From Cryptomeria japonica (taxonomy: Eukaryota; Streptophyta; Pinopsida; Cupressales; Cupressaceae), in NCBI RefSeq assembly GCF_030272615.1, contig NC_081415.1:625767740-625831739 (forward strand): a stretch of DNA of 64,000 bases. Reading direction: 5' to 3'. Under the pieces are notes generated by a model, which was not told the origin of the DNA, made no database searches, and was given only the letters and a program-made list of their open reading frames with translations. The number at the start of each line of letters is the position of its first letter. Within the stretch, counting starts at the first letter, position 1. Below, one piece after another: positions 22,500-34,062 of this stretch. Position numbers and translations under genes: made by a program.

Positions 22500-23302
22500 G
22501 TCTCTACTAGATAGTCATAAACCCCCAATCTATCTCTTAGGTACTCAAATGATTCTTTAGACAAAGGTTTAGTGAAAATATATGCAATCTACTCTTTAGT
22601 GTTCACATAAACCAGTCTAACTTCATTTGCTTCCAATTTTTCTTTCAAAAACTTGTACATGATAGATATGTGCTTTGTATTAGAATGAAATGCCGAATTC
22701 TTTGATATATCAATAGCAGCAGAGTTATCATAGTGAATAACTACCAGTGCATTACAATCCACCTTTATATCCTTTAACATTTTCTTCATCCATAAATTCT
22801 ATGTACAGTTAGTAGCAGAAGCAACATACTCAACTTCAGCAGTAGATAAAGAAGTACATGATTGTTTTGTGTTGATCCATGAAACAAGTTTCTTTCCAAG
22901 AAAGAAAGTTCCACCGGAAGTACTTTTCCAATCATCAATATCTATATATGCACATAAATTAAAGCCATCATCCTTAGGGTATGAAAAACCATGTTCTGAT
23001 GTACCTTGCAAATATCTAAAAATCCTTTTCACCACACTTTCATGATTTTCTCTAGGATCACTCTGAAATCTTGATACAATACAAGAAGCATTCATTATGT
23101 CGGGCCTAGTTTGAGTCAAATAAAGAAAACCTCCAATCATATATTTGTATCTTGTAGGATTTACCGATGTAGAAACATCTTTCCTTGTCAATTTCTCACT
23201 TGTAACCATAGGAGTACTTACTAGTTTAGAATCTCCCATACCAAATTTCTTCAACAATTCCTTAGCATACTTAGTTTGACAGATGAAGATACCTTTGTTA
23301 GT
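22500..23302 (-). pseudogene. Copia B RT C-terminus and RNase H
   Basis: The - strand continues from the Gypsy insertion with TNKGIFICQTKYAKELLKKF, then STPMVTSEKLTRKD and FLYLTQTRPDIMNAS. RNase H motifs LCAYIDIDDW, KSTSGGTFFLGKKLVSWI, LSTAEVEYVASATNCT, VVIHYDNSAAI and IFTKPLSKESFEY follow. Stops lie at the Q/N codon after NCT and at KE*IAYIF. It is nearly the same protein as Copia A 8374-9095 and without the solo-LTR insertion. Known role: strand transfer and RNA degradation during reverse transcription. Confidence 0.9.
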
Positions 23303-23517
23303 CTGAGTGTGAGGCCCTACCCCGACCCATCCTAGCATTTCAATGATTTTCATGTTGGAACTATTATGGATGCTTTATTTTTATGCATTATGGATATAGA
23401 ACATTATATGATCCCAGGAATTAGATAACATTGATATATTGATGGTTCATTTCTATGCATTGTGGATATAGAATTTTATATGATTCTAGAATAGGATAAC
23501 ATTGAGATGGTGTAGGT

Positions 23518-25650
23518 GGTAGGGAGCTTGGTAGGTAAGCACTCACAAGGCTAATTTGTTCAAAAAAAAGGATTTGTTTGTTTCCATAGACTTATAGAAT
23601 CTATTGAACATGTTTCCTCAATTTACCTAATTGTCATGTTGCCAAATACTCCATGGTTGGCTTGCCTAATAAACTCCCCTCTTGGTGTTGTCTCTTGCCC
23701 ATACACAAAACTACTCAAAGTACTTAACCCTTCCACCTATTCTAGCTCATTCTTGGATCTTGGAGCCCTCAACCTTCAGTTTCAATGTGTACTAGGGGTC
23801 TTCCACATGGAAATGTAGGGGCAGTAAGGTCTTGTACACCTTTGGATGCTCATAACCTTGTTTGAGGACTATGACCCTTAACTTGCTCAAAATAACTAAC
23901 AAGGCTCAACTACCACAAATAAGGCTGCACACTGTCTTGGAGTCTCAAATTACACTTGGTGGATTTCTAGGAATGCTTCCATTGTGTTTTATAAACCCAA
24001 GTTTCATTTTCCAACCGGTTTCATGCAATTTTACAAAAACTGCCAAATTTGTGTGTTATGCAGTAGGGCTACTAGCCCGTGGAGGCCTAATTGGCCCTTT
24101 TTTGCTCCCACTAGTCAAAGATGGCCTTTTTGACCACAAATAAATTTTGGGATGATGTTTTAGAGGCACAAGCTTGAATATTTTTTAGGTTGTGAGTTCC
24201 ATGGGGAGTGTTTGATGACTGTCCACCTTTTAAGGCCCAAAAGGAGGGTTTAGTGAGGGTTTGGGCTTGCATTGTTTGATTTGTATTTCCCTACATGAAT
24301 TAAGGCATAAAACTATCTAAGAGGGTCTGCCACACCATATTGAATCCTTCCTTGCCTTTGGTGGACTGGCATTTTTCCATACACTTGGCAAACAAGAAGA
24401 AGAACAGTCACTATCACTGTCTTTTCACTGCCTTTACCAATCAGCAACCTATTTCTCTTTGGAACCTACAAGAATGAGGAGATTGGGATGGAGTTACACC
24501 TTAGTGAGGACTTCCACATAACAATTCATCTCCCTATTACATTTCCTTAAGTGTTCCAAGGCGTGGTTAATGCTTTGAGCATCCCATTTAGCAAAATGAC
24601 AATAATTTTCACAAAAACAATGAACTCATTGTTTTGCCTACAAAAACAGAATGATTACAAGATGTAAGATATTCTAGTACATCAAGATGGTGCTTAAAAT
24701 CCTTGGACACATTTCTAGACCTTGTCACATCCATTTTCTCACCCAAATTGGTTTTGAGTGCAAACTTTGAGTGTTATTCAAATTACTAGCCAAATGTCAA
24801 ACACTTGCCTAGCATTCACCCAATGGCATCTTCAAACCATCCTTCTAGCATAAAAATAAAATAATGTACATAATATATACATGGATCAACTTGGAAGAAT
24901 CCATTGGAGGGATCCCAAACTTGGATCAACCAAGTTGATGCATTTTACAACTCCAAACCCTTGGAAGGGCAACAAATACATAGTTTAAAAATATTTTTGA
25001 ATGAACACCTTACAAATGAAAACTTAATGATAAAATTACATGAGAAGCCTCAATACATCAAAATCTCAACTTCTAAGAAGGTGTAGTATGGATTGTACAG
25101 CTACAGTACGGACTGCCCTTCAAAAGGAGAGAAAAACAGTCATAAAAGCCAAAAAAAACTTGTTTTCTATTGAGTTTCTCTTATGAATACCATCACCAAC
25201 CCTTTCCAAGGAAAAGGGAGGCATTATATAGTTTCTCAAGTTGGTTGTCATGCCCTTGTATGGACAAGAGGCTTCAAACATTACATTTTTCAAGAAAATG
25301 ACATTTTTGACAACTTTCTTAAGCCAAATGACAACTTTTCTTGCTCCAAGATGCATTTTTCACAATCTAACCTCATCAACTTTCCTAAAAAAATTAGACA
25401 TGCTTAAAAACACTAAAAAAACATGTTTCAATGCTCTTGAAACAATTAGGAGACCTTTTTGGCCATTTTTCACATTTTGGCCAAAAATTGTCAACTCGAG
25501 GCCTAGAATGCAAGATTTGATCTCTCAAGCCCAAAATGAGATCAAAACCACTACAAATGCCTCAAAACAACCTAACACAAGATTTTACAAACATATAAGC
25601 ATGAAATACCCAAAAATGGAGTTTTGACTCAACTAGGTGCTCCTGCACCA
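23518..25650. mobile_element. Unclassified 2.1-kb insertion in Gypsy 5' LTR
   Basis: Present only in the 5' LTR; the 3' LTR reads straight through at about 48740-48750. Flanked by the 6-bp direct repeat GTAGGT (23512-23517 and 25651-25656). It starts GGTAGGGAGC and ends TCCTGCACCA, without TG...CA ends or evident terminal inverted repeats. Frames at 23862-24143 and 25241-25627 carry no recognisable domain. The class is unknown. Confidence 0.7.
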
Positions 25651-28470
25651 GTAGGTCATTATTTGATTTGCAGGACTTTATTATGATGCTACAAATATGA
25701 TGCATATCTTATGAATGGATTAAGTTTATGAGGATTATGATAATTGCTTATGTGGATTTGCCTTGTTATATGGTAAATTGATTTGTATGATGTCATTTGT
25801 ATGTAGAGTGATTGATTTGTATTCTTATTATGTGTTTAATATTATATGAGGCTATTGGGAAGTACTAATGTGTAATTGAGATGCATAGGAAAATTATCCA
25901 TGTGACCATGGAAACATTATGGAGAATCAAGCCTAGGCCTATGTACATTCGTAAAACCAGGGGTTGTTTATTTAGAGAGACAACACCCCGTATGTATTGT
26001 ATTTTATTCATAAACATAAATTTTTGCATGTGTGCAAATTGTATTTATTAAATTGTTTAAATCATTCAAGGGAAAATTGCCATGTGTGTATTTACGATGT
26101 GGAATTTTTTTTGCAGTGTCACTTGACACATATGTTGTATGTTGTGTTGGTAATTTTCATGTCACCTTTTTGAGATATTTACTTTTTGTTTAATTGATAT
26201 ATTTCCAAATTATCCTTGAAGGTTCCAAGAAATCTAGGATAGTGAGCCATAAGGAGGGTCGACTCAGAGTTGACCCGTAGGTTAACTTTAGGTGGACTTT
26301 ATAAGGGTTAAACCAACTCCTAGAGTCAGTTTTGGAGCATTTTTAGAGGGCCCTATGGGGTACCTATGGGTGAAGGCCAAATTTGGCCATGTGTCCTTCC
26401 CCTAGGACTTGTTTTACCTCCCAAAAAAGTGGGTTTTCCTAGATGGCCGAATTTCATCTTTAGGAGTGTCATCCTTGGGTAGATAACCTTCTTGGTATGT
26501 GTCATTCCTCTTCCCCATTACATTCCTCTTCATGAGGTGCCTTGGTTAGGGAGTGTGTATGACCTAGGGAAGACCAACCAATGGGAGCCTCTCACTCTAT
26601 CCAAGAGGTTGGAAAGAGTGGGAGAAGCCTTCTTAGGAAAGAGATTGAGACTTAGTGAGTTAATCACCCACTCTCCATTTTTGGAGATCTTGGAATTTTG
26701 AAGAAAAAAAACTAGTTTTAGAATAGAATTTTGGCTAAGTGTTGCAGAAATGAATTATGGAATTGGGCTGCTCTTCTCCAAGCTATCCCTAGAAAACCCT
26801 TGACAGATTCAAGGTTGGTGCATTTTCTTACTTGTATGTTGGAAATCTAGTTGTAGGATTGCTTGAATGTAAATGTTGGTTTCTTTGTATTTCCTTTGTG
26901 AAAGTATTATGTGATCTTCTCTTATTTCTTTTTATGCATTTTCTTGTGTTTTGGGAGTATCCAAGGCCTTCTTACCTTTGGGAGGTTAGAATGGTCTTGG
27001 GGATGGAAGGAGTTTGGCAGCCTTAGAGTGAGAGGCTCTCATTATTAGAGTGATCTCAAGGGTATGTTTATGTGACCCTTTCTGCATAGTTTTGTTTATG
27101 CATTCGAGGGTTATAAGAGGAGAAAGTATGGCATGTATGCCTTGGGGGTCATAAGGATGTTGGGTTAAGATGGATTCTTGTTGTATTTCTTAGTTGCCAT
27201 GAGTTGGTTGTGATCTACTATCTTGCAGTTCTCCTCAAGGTACTTGGTCCACCTCCACCCTTGTAAACATCACATTATGTGATGAAGTTTCAGCCTTGGG
27301 ATGGGAATGTGTTTGTTGAGTTTTTCCCATGCTTGTTTGTGTTTGCTTGAGTGTAACCCATCTAGGACTTGGTTCTCCAAGCTCGGGGGTGGCTTCTAGT
27401 AAGCCTAGGCTGGGAGGTGAGCACTCCATGGTCATAGCCTTAAGATTTTGTATGTAGGTTGCTTTGAAAGAAGAAAAGAAAAAGAAAGCTAGGAGCTATT
27501 GATTTGTTTTTAGTTGCAGAAAGAAATAGGAATGTAATTTTGTATTGTTGTAAAGAAAGGAAGGGAAAAGGAAAGAGTATTTCTACTGTAAACATATTGT
27601 AAAATGATTTAGAAATCTATATTATTGACTGAGCCTTAAGATCTATTTTATTGAGGTATGGATCATTTAAAATGAATAAAAAAGAGTGCATTTGGTTAAC
27701 TCTATTTTGTATAAATTGCAAAGGAAAGGAAATGTATTATGTTGCTGTCTTTTATTTAAATTTGTCTTATATTGAAAATCTGCCATCTATTTATCTCTGT
27801 AATTTATATAAAGAAAGAAATAAAAAAATGCAGAAAGTGAAATGATAATGTTTTAAGTGTTTTCCTGTACTATTTAAATGCTATTGTTATTGTATTTATT
27901 ACTATCATTTTTCTACTTCAAAAAAATGCAGAAAGCTAAAGTAGACAAATTTAAATTTACCTCATTCCTATAGTTATCTATTAGAAGTTAAAATGAAGGG
28001 AAATGTTGTTAAATAAATCTGTTTGTTTAGAAAGTCTATTGTTATCTATTTCTTTAAAAATATATATATATATATGCATACACGGACTAAAAAACCAGAA
28101 ATTGCAAATAGATCTATGTCTAATTTTAAAAGAGGAAATGAACTTGTTGATATATTTATCAAACTGTTAAAAACTGACAGTCATAATGTTGTTAATGCTA
28201 CATAATTTAAATCTATTTTATCTAGCTAAATGAATATTTGTATACATGTTAACTAGATCACATTTTACATAAAAAAAGAGAAATGAATGTGTATATGTTT
28301 TATGCTATCACTATTTTGCTATTTCTTGCATGTAAAAAAAAAAGAGATAAAAAATCTAACTCTGAAAATATATATGTTGTATATATATATATATATATAT
28401 ATATTAAATATACTTTCAATAAAAAAAATATATATATAACAAAAAAAAAGAAATTTCTTTTTGAGGCCGA

Positions 28471-28715
28471 ACTATTGTGTTAACACATTGTGGAAGGCAC
28501 ACGGGCCGAACCACTATGTTTACACATAGTGGATGACATGGGAAGGTGCCGCCACTTTGAGTAAACACAGTGGATGGCACGGGCTGTCACTATGGTTAAC
28601 CACAGTGGTTGGCACAAGGCTGCCACTATGGGTAACCACAGTGGATGGCTCACGGCCACCATTGTGGGTGGCCACAGTGGGCGGCACTGGCCGCCGCTGT
28701 GGGTAATCATAGTGG
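28471..28715. repeat. Array of seven imperfect palindromes in 5' LTR
   Basis: About 22-bp palindromes of the form CCACTATGGTTAACCACAG(TGG), starting near 28471, 28511, 28552, 28587, 28623, 28659 and 28694, spaced roughly 35-40 bp, in a GC-rich patch. The 9-bp arms can pair. The corresponding array in the 3' LTR is at 51577-51779. Confidence 0.85.
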
Positions 28716-28851
28716 CATCCAGGGAGCCCCCCACGTAGAACCTAAAACCTCCGCCACCTGCGTGAGAAGCCGCCTCTATGGCCACCGCCTCATGGCCGCC
28801 ATACCCTACAACACACACAAAACACACACACACACACAAAAAGAAAATAAT

Positions 28852-29015
28852 AAACCCTAACCCAATTTCGGGTTAGGGTAAAAGCACTAGAGAAAAGAAA
28901 AGAATTTTAGTTGGTAAAAATGCAACCCTAACCCAATTTCAGGTTATGGTTAGCATTTAAATAATAAAAGTATATTAGAAATGCAACCCTAGCCCATATT
29001 CAGATTAGGGTTAGC
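28852..29015. repeat. Three telomere-like palindromic units in 5' LTR
   Basis: Units at 28852-28879, 28924-28954 and 28985-29015, each reading AACCCTAACCC...then GGGTTAGGG or a near variant, so each is an inverted pair of plant telomere-like heptamers around a short AT loop. The counterpart in the 3' LTR is at 51907-52067. Confidence 0.85.
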
Positions 29016-29957
29016 ATATAAAAATAAAAGAGAGATTTGAATTATATTTTTAATTATAACTTTTAAATTTAGGGTTTTTGGTGTAAGATGTAGTATTATA
29101 ATTAGTTGGTATAGCTGGATTATTTAATTTAATACCATATATATGTGTGTGTGTATATATATATATATATATCTATGAGGTTAAGTTGAAACCAAATTGA
29201 TTTTATTTTATTAATAAATATTAATGAACGTTTAAGTAATAATTAGACCCCATTCACTTTTAGCTGAAATTAACTTGGGGGATTAATTTTATATAGTTCT
29301 AATATCGCAATTATTGATGTAATTTTAGCAAGGATTATTAATAAGGATATTTCATAGATAATTTTTGTATTTAATTAAATGTGGACGTCAAGTTAAATTT
29401 AATTTGTGGGAAATTAGTAATTACTTTACATGAATTTTTAGCCTATGAGGCCAATTTTGGCTAAATTATTTAATAGTCGAAATTTGAAGATTTAGGGGAG
29501 ATTAATATTGGTTATAGTATAAATTACATTTATTTGGTAAATAACATTATTGAATTTGTAACCTTATTGGTTAAATTTAAATAATGAATTTGCATGCACC
29601 CATTTAATTAATTTTAAATTTAAGATAGCATTATAATTATTTTTGGTCTAAAATGTTTTAAATGCAATTGAGATATTTAAATATCCCTCGACTTTAATTA
29701 GCAGCAAATTAATTAGGTTGATTAAATTAACTAATTAAATTGCAATGACCCTCTTAGGGAATAATTAGTCTTCATTAAATATTATCACTTCATTGATGGA
29801 GTTACTCATTCCAGCTTTAGTAAACACTTCTATTTACACCTTAGTTAAGACAAAACTTAATTGATTTCAAATTAAACGTAGATATTTTAATGAGTTTATG
29901 TTGTTCAAAAAAAAATTTGTTGTTTTGTTTTTGCCCAAAAGTTTGGGCATGACATTT

Positions 29958-29970
29958 TGGTATTAGAGCC
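29958..29970 (+). other. Gypsy primer-binding site (initiator Met tRNA)
   Basis: TGGTATTAGAGCC lies three bases after the 5' LTR end. Same primer type as the copia elements, which is common in plant chromoviruses. Confidence 0.88.
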
Positions 29971-30080
29971 GAGTTTCCAACACTAGGAACCTTTCTCCAT
30001 TATGTTTTGCTTTAATTATTTAATTAATTAATTTTTTCTCCAAAAATTATTTATTTATTTTATTTTATTTTCTCATAAGG

Positions 30081-31480
30081 ATGCCTCCGACTATGCGACA
30101 AGCTCACAAGCATGGAAGGGGTTCTAGGCATACACATATGGCACACGAAGATGTTGATAGGGAGGAACCGGTTCCGGAAGAGAACCCAGACACCCCTCCT
30201 GAACCACCGGTTGACCCAAACCAAGACATCTTATTAGCACTTCAGAACCTGATTGGGATAGTTTAGGATAGGCTTCCAGCAGTCAACTGTCATGCAGAAA
30301 ACTAGAACTCAGGGAGCCATAGATCAACAGTTAGGGAATGGAGTAGGATCCTACCTCCTAATCCCTTAGAGGGTTAGGCTAAGCATGATCCTGAGTCCGT
30401 TCATCTACCTGAATCACCTCCAGTAGCTGCACCGGTTCATATTGAGAGGGCACATCAAGATCCAAGGGATCTGATCATAGAGGTTTTGCGCCTCCAACCA
30501 CCCTCTTTTGGGGGATCTACCGATGGGGTAGAAGCTGAGGCTTGGCTTTTGAGCCTAGATCAGTGTTTTGCATTGCGTTCTTACGAAAGCAATCTGAAGG
30601 CACGAGTAGCGGTCCACCTTTTGAAAGGGACGACCTCCACATGGTGGAGGCAAGAGGAATACAAGTGTGGCCTAGCTGCAGACACCCTCACATGGGAGAT
30701 CTTTACAGAGAGGTTAAGGGAGAGATACCTGTCAGAGCACTTCAAGTAGCGTAGGATAGATGAGTTCCATGACCTCCACTAGAAGGGTCTCTTAGTGACC
30801 CAGTATGAGAGTAAGTTCATTGAGCTCCTACCGTATGTGGATTACCTGAAGGATGAAAAGATTCTCATCAACTGTTTTATCAGGGGACTGAATGTCGGGA
30901 TAGCAGGACTGGTAAGGATGGCCACTCCAGGAAGCCTTCGGGTTTCCATGGAGAAGGCCTTGATAGTAGAGGAGATTCAGGTCAGGCCATAGGGCACGAG
31001 GGATCAGTTTCAGAACTGAAACGCAACACCCCAGTCTTTTGAGTTTCAGAAACCCCACTGGAAAGGCAACCATAGAAATGCATCGAGGTCCTTTAAACCC
31101 CCTCCTCCATAGCAGTCACAACAAAATCTGAGGAAGAGGCCCCCTCAGAGACAATAGGGCTCCAAGCCCAAGCAGCGACATTCATAGGGTCTTACGCACG
31201 ATAAGAGAGAATAGGGTACTTACACACCTCCGACATGGACTCAACAGTCCTTCGGGGGTGGGTACAGTGGTTCGAGTAGGAAAGGTGGACAACCCTTCTC
31301 TAGGCCTTAGGGTGAATAGTTTCACGAACATGGTGCTTGTTTCACATGTGGAGCCATGAGGCACATGGTGAGAGAGTGTCTGTAGGGTCAGATGGCAGGT
31401 AGTCAGAGGATGGCAGCATTAGAGCCTATAGTTGGAGATATGGGCAAGTCCCATAGGGTCTTCGTAGTGGTTGACAACTA
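30081..31480 (+). pseudogene. Gypsy gag
   Basis: ATG at 30081 (MPPTMRQAHK). A Pro-rich N-terminus precedes the Retrotrans_gag region (PPSFGGSTDGVEAEAWL, TWWRQEEYKCG, RLRERYLSEHF, about 30486-30990). A Gln/Lys/Arg-rich stretch and one CCHC knuckle, CFTCGAMRHMVREC, lie near 31339-31380. At least 14 in-frame stops are TAG and one is TGA (31018); many TAG codons stand where the family has Gln. The frame itself is nearly free of indels, so decay was by substitution. Role: capsid and nucleocapsid. Confidence 0.85.
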
Positions 31481-32040
31481 CTAGGAAGAGCACTAGGTCA
31501 CAGTTATTGAGGTTGCAGGTATGATGAGAGGTATTGGTATTTCTATATTGTTTGACTCAGGAGCTACTAACTCCTTTATATTTCCATTGGTTGTGGAGCA
31601 TTGCGGGCTAGTGGTAGTTAGGCAAGGTGTCAATTTCAAAGTGGAGTTAGCTTTAGGGGCTAGAGTGTCAGTGGATTCAGAGGTTAGGGGATGTCCTCTC
31701 CAGATTTGTAATACCACCACCTTAGTAGACCTTAAAGTTACACCACTCGGATCTTATGGCATCATACTTGGCACGGATTGGCTTTATGCCCATAGAGCCA
31801 AAATGGATTATCGCCTGAAAAAGATTGAGTGTGAGTATGAACATGGTGCTCCCATAGTAATCACTAGGATTCAGAGGCCCGTGTCTCTTCATATGATTTT
31901 CGCTATGCACCTTAAGTGGAGCATGTGAAAGGGATGCCAGTTGTTTGCTATCACCATCAGTGATAGAGAGGAAGAAAATGAGAAGGAGCCTTCCCTAGAT
32001 GATCATCCCATCCTTGAGAAGTTTACAGATGTGTTTCTAG
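31481..32040 (+). pseudogene. Gypsy aspartic protease
   Basis: ILFDSGATNSFI holds the catalytic D-S/T-G triad at 31554-31562. A typical retropepsin-like body with GIILGTDWL and a Tyr/Lys-rich end follows. A TGA after WSM (31926) and then a linker lead into RT. In gypsy elements it cleaves the Gag-Pol polyprotein. Confidence 0.85.
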
Positions 32041-33312
32041 CCGAGCTACCAGGTATGCCACCTGGCAGAGAGATTGACGTCCACATAGATCTTGTACTAG
32101 GAGCCGAGCCAGTTTTGAGAGCACCTTATAGGATGACCACACATGAGCTTAATGAGCTCAAGATGTAGCTTGAGGAACTCTTAGAGAAGGGTCACATTCA
32201 TCCTAGCATCTCCCCTTGGGGCGCACCAGTCATCTTCATGAAGAACGATGAATCCCTTTGGTTATGTATGGATTACAGGCAACTGGACAAAGTAACCATC
32301 AAGAATTGTTATCCCTTGCCCAGGATCGATGATTTGTTTGATCAGCTTCAGGGTGCTAAAGTGTTTTCCAAAATAGATCTGAAGTCAGGATATCATCCGT
32401 TGAGGATTGTGGAGAGTGATATCCACAAGACCACATTTCATACCAGATATGGTCACTATGAGTTCACTATGGTCCCATTCGGTCTTACAAATGCTCCAGC
32501 TATATTCATGAGTCTCATGAATGGGGTATTCTACACTTTCCTCAACCGATTTGTGATTGTGTTCCTCGATGACATATTGATATATTCTGAAAATGAGAAG
32601 GAGCATGAGGAGCATTTGAGGTAGGTTTTGTAGTGTTTGAGGGACAACCAATTGTTCGGCAATTTTTCGAAGTGTTCTTTCTTTAGATCAGAGGTCCAGT
32701 ACCTTGGGCATGTTATATTTGGTGATGGGATCTCAATTGACCCATCAAAGATCAGAGCTATTATGGATTGGCCAGCGCCAACCAGTGTGATAGAGGTCAG
32801 GAGCTTCATGGGTCTAGCAGGGTACTACAAATGGTTCGTTGAGGGATTTTTCAGAGTTGCACATCCCATTACATCCCTCCAGTGAAAGGGAAAGAAATTC
32901 AAGTGGACAGAAAGGTGTGAGAGGGCTTTTCAAGATCTGAAAAGGGAATTCACTAGTACACCTATTCTTATTGTGCCAGACCCCACACCTAATTTCATGG
33001 TATGCGCAGATGCTTCTTTGGATGGATTAGGAGCAGTCCTTATGTAGGAGGGTGAATTAAATATTATGAGTCTAGGAAGCTTAAGACTCATGAGCTTAAC
33101 TACCATACACATGACCTTGAGCTTGCAGCAATAGTGCATGCACTTGTGAGATGGAGACACTTCCTTTTAGGTCATCATTTCGAGCTTCATTCAAACCATC
33201 AAAGTTTGCAGTACATCTTCACCCATCCTAATCTTAATGCTCGTCAGAGGAGATGGATGGAGTTTCTATGTGAGTATGATTTTGATGTCCACTACATCAA
33301 AGGGAAAGAGAA
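32041..33312 (+). pseudogene. Gypsy reverse transcriptase and RNase H
   Basis: RT motifs: [68 protein letters not shown] and the catalytic FLDD at 32562-32573. YLGHVI, FMGLAGYYKWFV and then RNase H (CADASLDGLGAVLM) follow. A frameshift near 33055 moves the frame for ALVRWRHFLLGHHFELHSNH. The protein ends at HYIKGKEN, where the 13.7-kb insertion begins; the next codons (VVVDALSRR) are at 46997. In-frame stops are mostly TAG. Confidence 0.9.
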
Positions 33313-33924
33313 CTATCACGAACCCTATTTTTCCATAATTTTTTAATTAGGAAAATAATGTTTATTTTTCGCAAATGAATTGGAAATGAAATGAAAATAG
33401 AACAGTTAATGAAATAAAATAGGAGATCAAATGTACTAAAATGATTTATATACAATTAAATGATCAGTAATAATTTTTATTATAAATTGGGATCATCATT
33501 GCTAATGAGCGATTGAGTGCAAGTCAATGCAGGAACATGTGAACAATGATGAAGGCGAGAACATGGTTCAGGTAGAGTTGTCTTAGCTCTTGTATTTTGT
33601 TAGAATAGATGGAATCTCTCACACACCAGATTAGGATTTATAATTTGCATCTTGAAAATATGGATGATTTAGATAACCTTATTTGAGTGTTTGTTCAAAT
33701 TGAAATGATGAATTTGAATGTGTAAATGATTCAAAAATGAATATTGACCCTAGGTTTTTATATTCTTTTTTTTTTTAGATATGTATAAATGTATGAAAAA
33801 TTATACTTATGAGTTTAGTTTTGTAAATTGGACAACAACATAAAATATATATGTATATGAGAAATCAATTCAATCATATACATGTATATCTATATAGTTA
33901 TAAATATCCAATTATCGTGAAATA

Positions 33925-34062
33925 TGATTACTTCAAGAATTTTGTTTACATCTATGTAATCATTTGAGATTTATATATATATATATAATGATTACTTCAT
34001 GAATTTTGTTTACATCTACGTAATCATTTGAGATTAATATATATATATATATATATGCATTA
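33925..34062. repeat. 65-bp tandem duplication with (TA)n
   Basis: GATTACTTCAAGAATTTTGT at 33925 recurs at 33990, each copy ending in a TA dinucleotide run. Confidence 0.85.

Larger units (their letters stand above)
23308..29954 (+). repeat. Gypsy 5' LTR (about 4.5 kb, plus 2.1-kb insertion)
   Basis: It aligns with 48537-53010 over its whole length except for the insertion at 23518-25650. It ends GGGCATGACA, with the primer site four bases on. It contains (TA)n runs (28379-28402, 29150-29172), a GC-rich palindrome array and telomere-like hairpins, listed separately. Frames such as 26492-26701, 26832-27026 and 28480-28839 have no recognisable domain. Confidence 0.9.

Noticed and set aside
26492-27435. 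Frames in Gypsy LTR repeated at 49917-50519
   Set aside because: Both copies are LTR sequence; frames have no domain and differ in length between copies.
28379-28402. (TA)n run as promoter TATA box
   Set aside because: Long TA microsatellites occur at several LTR positions and vary between copies; no supporting start site.
28480-28860. Coding frames in the GC-rich LTR patch (28480-28839 -, 28645-28860 +, 51499-51928)
   Set aside because: The frames follow the palindrome array, exist on both strands, and change between the two LTR copies.
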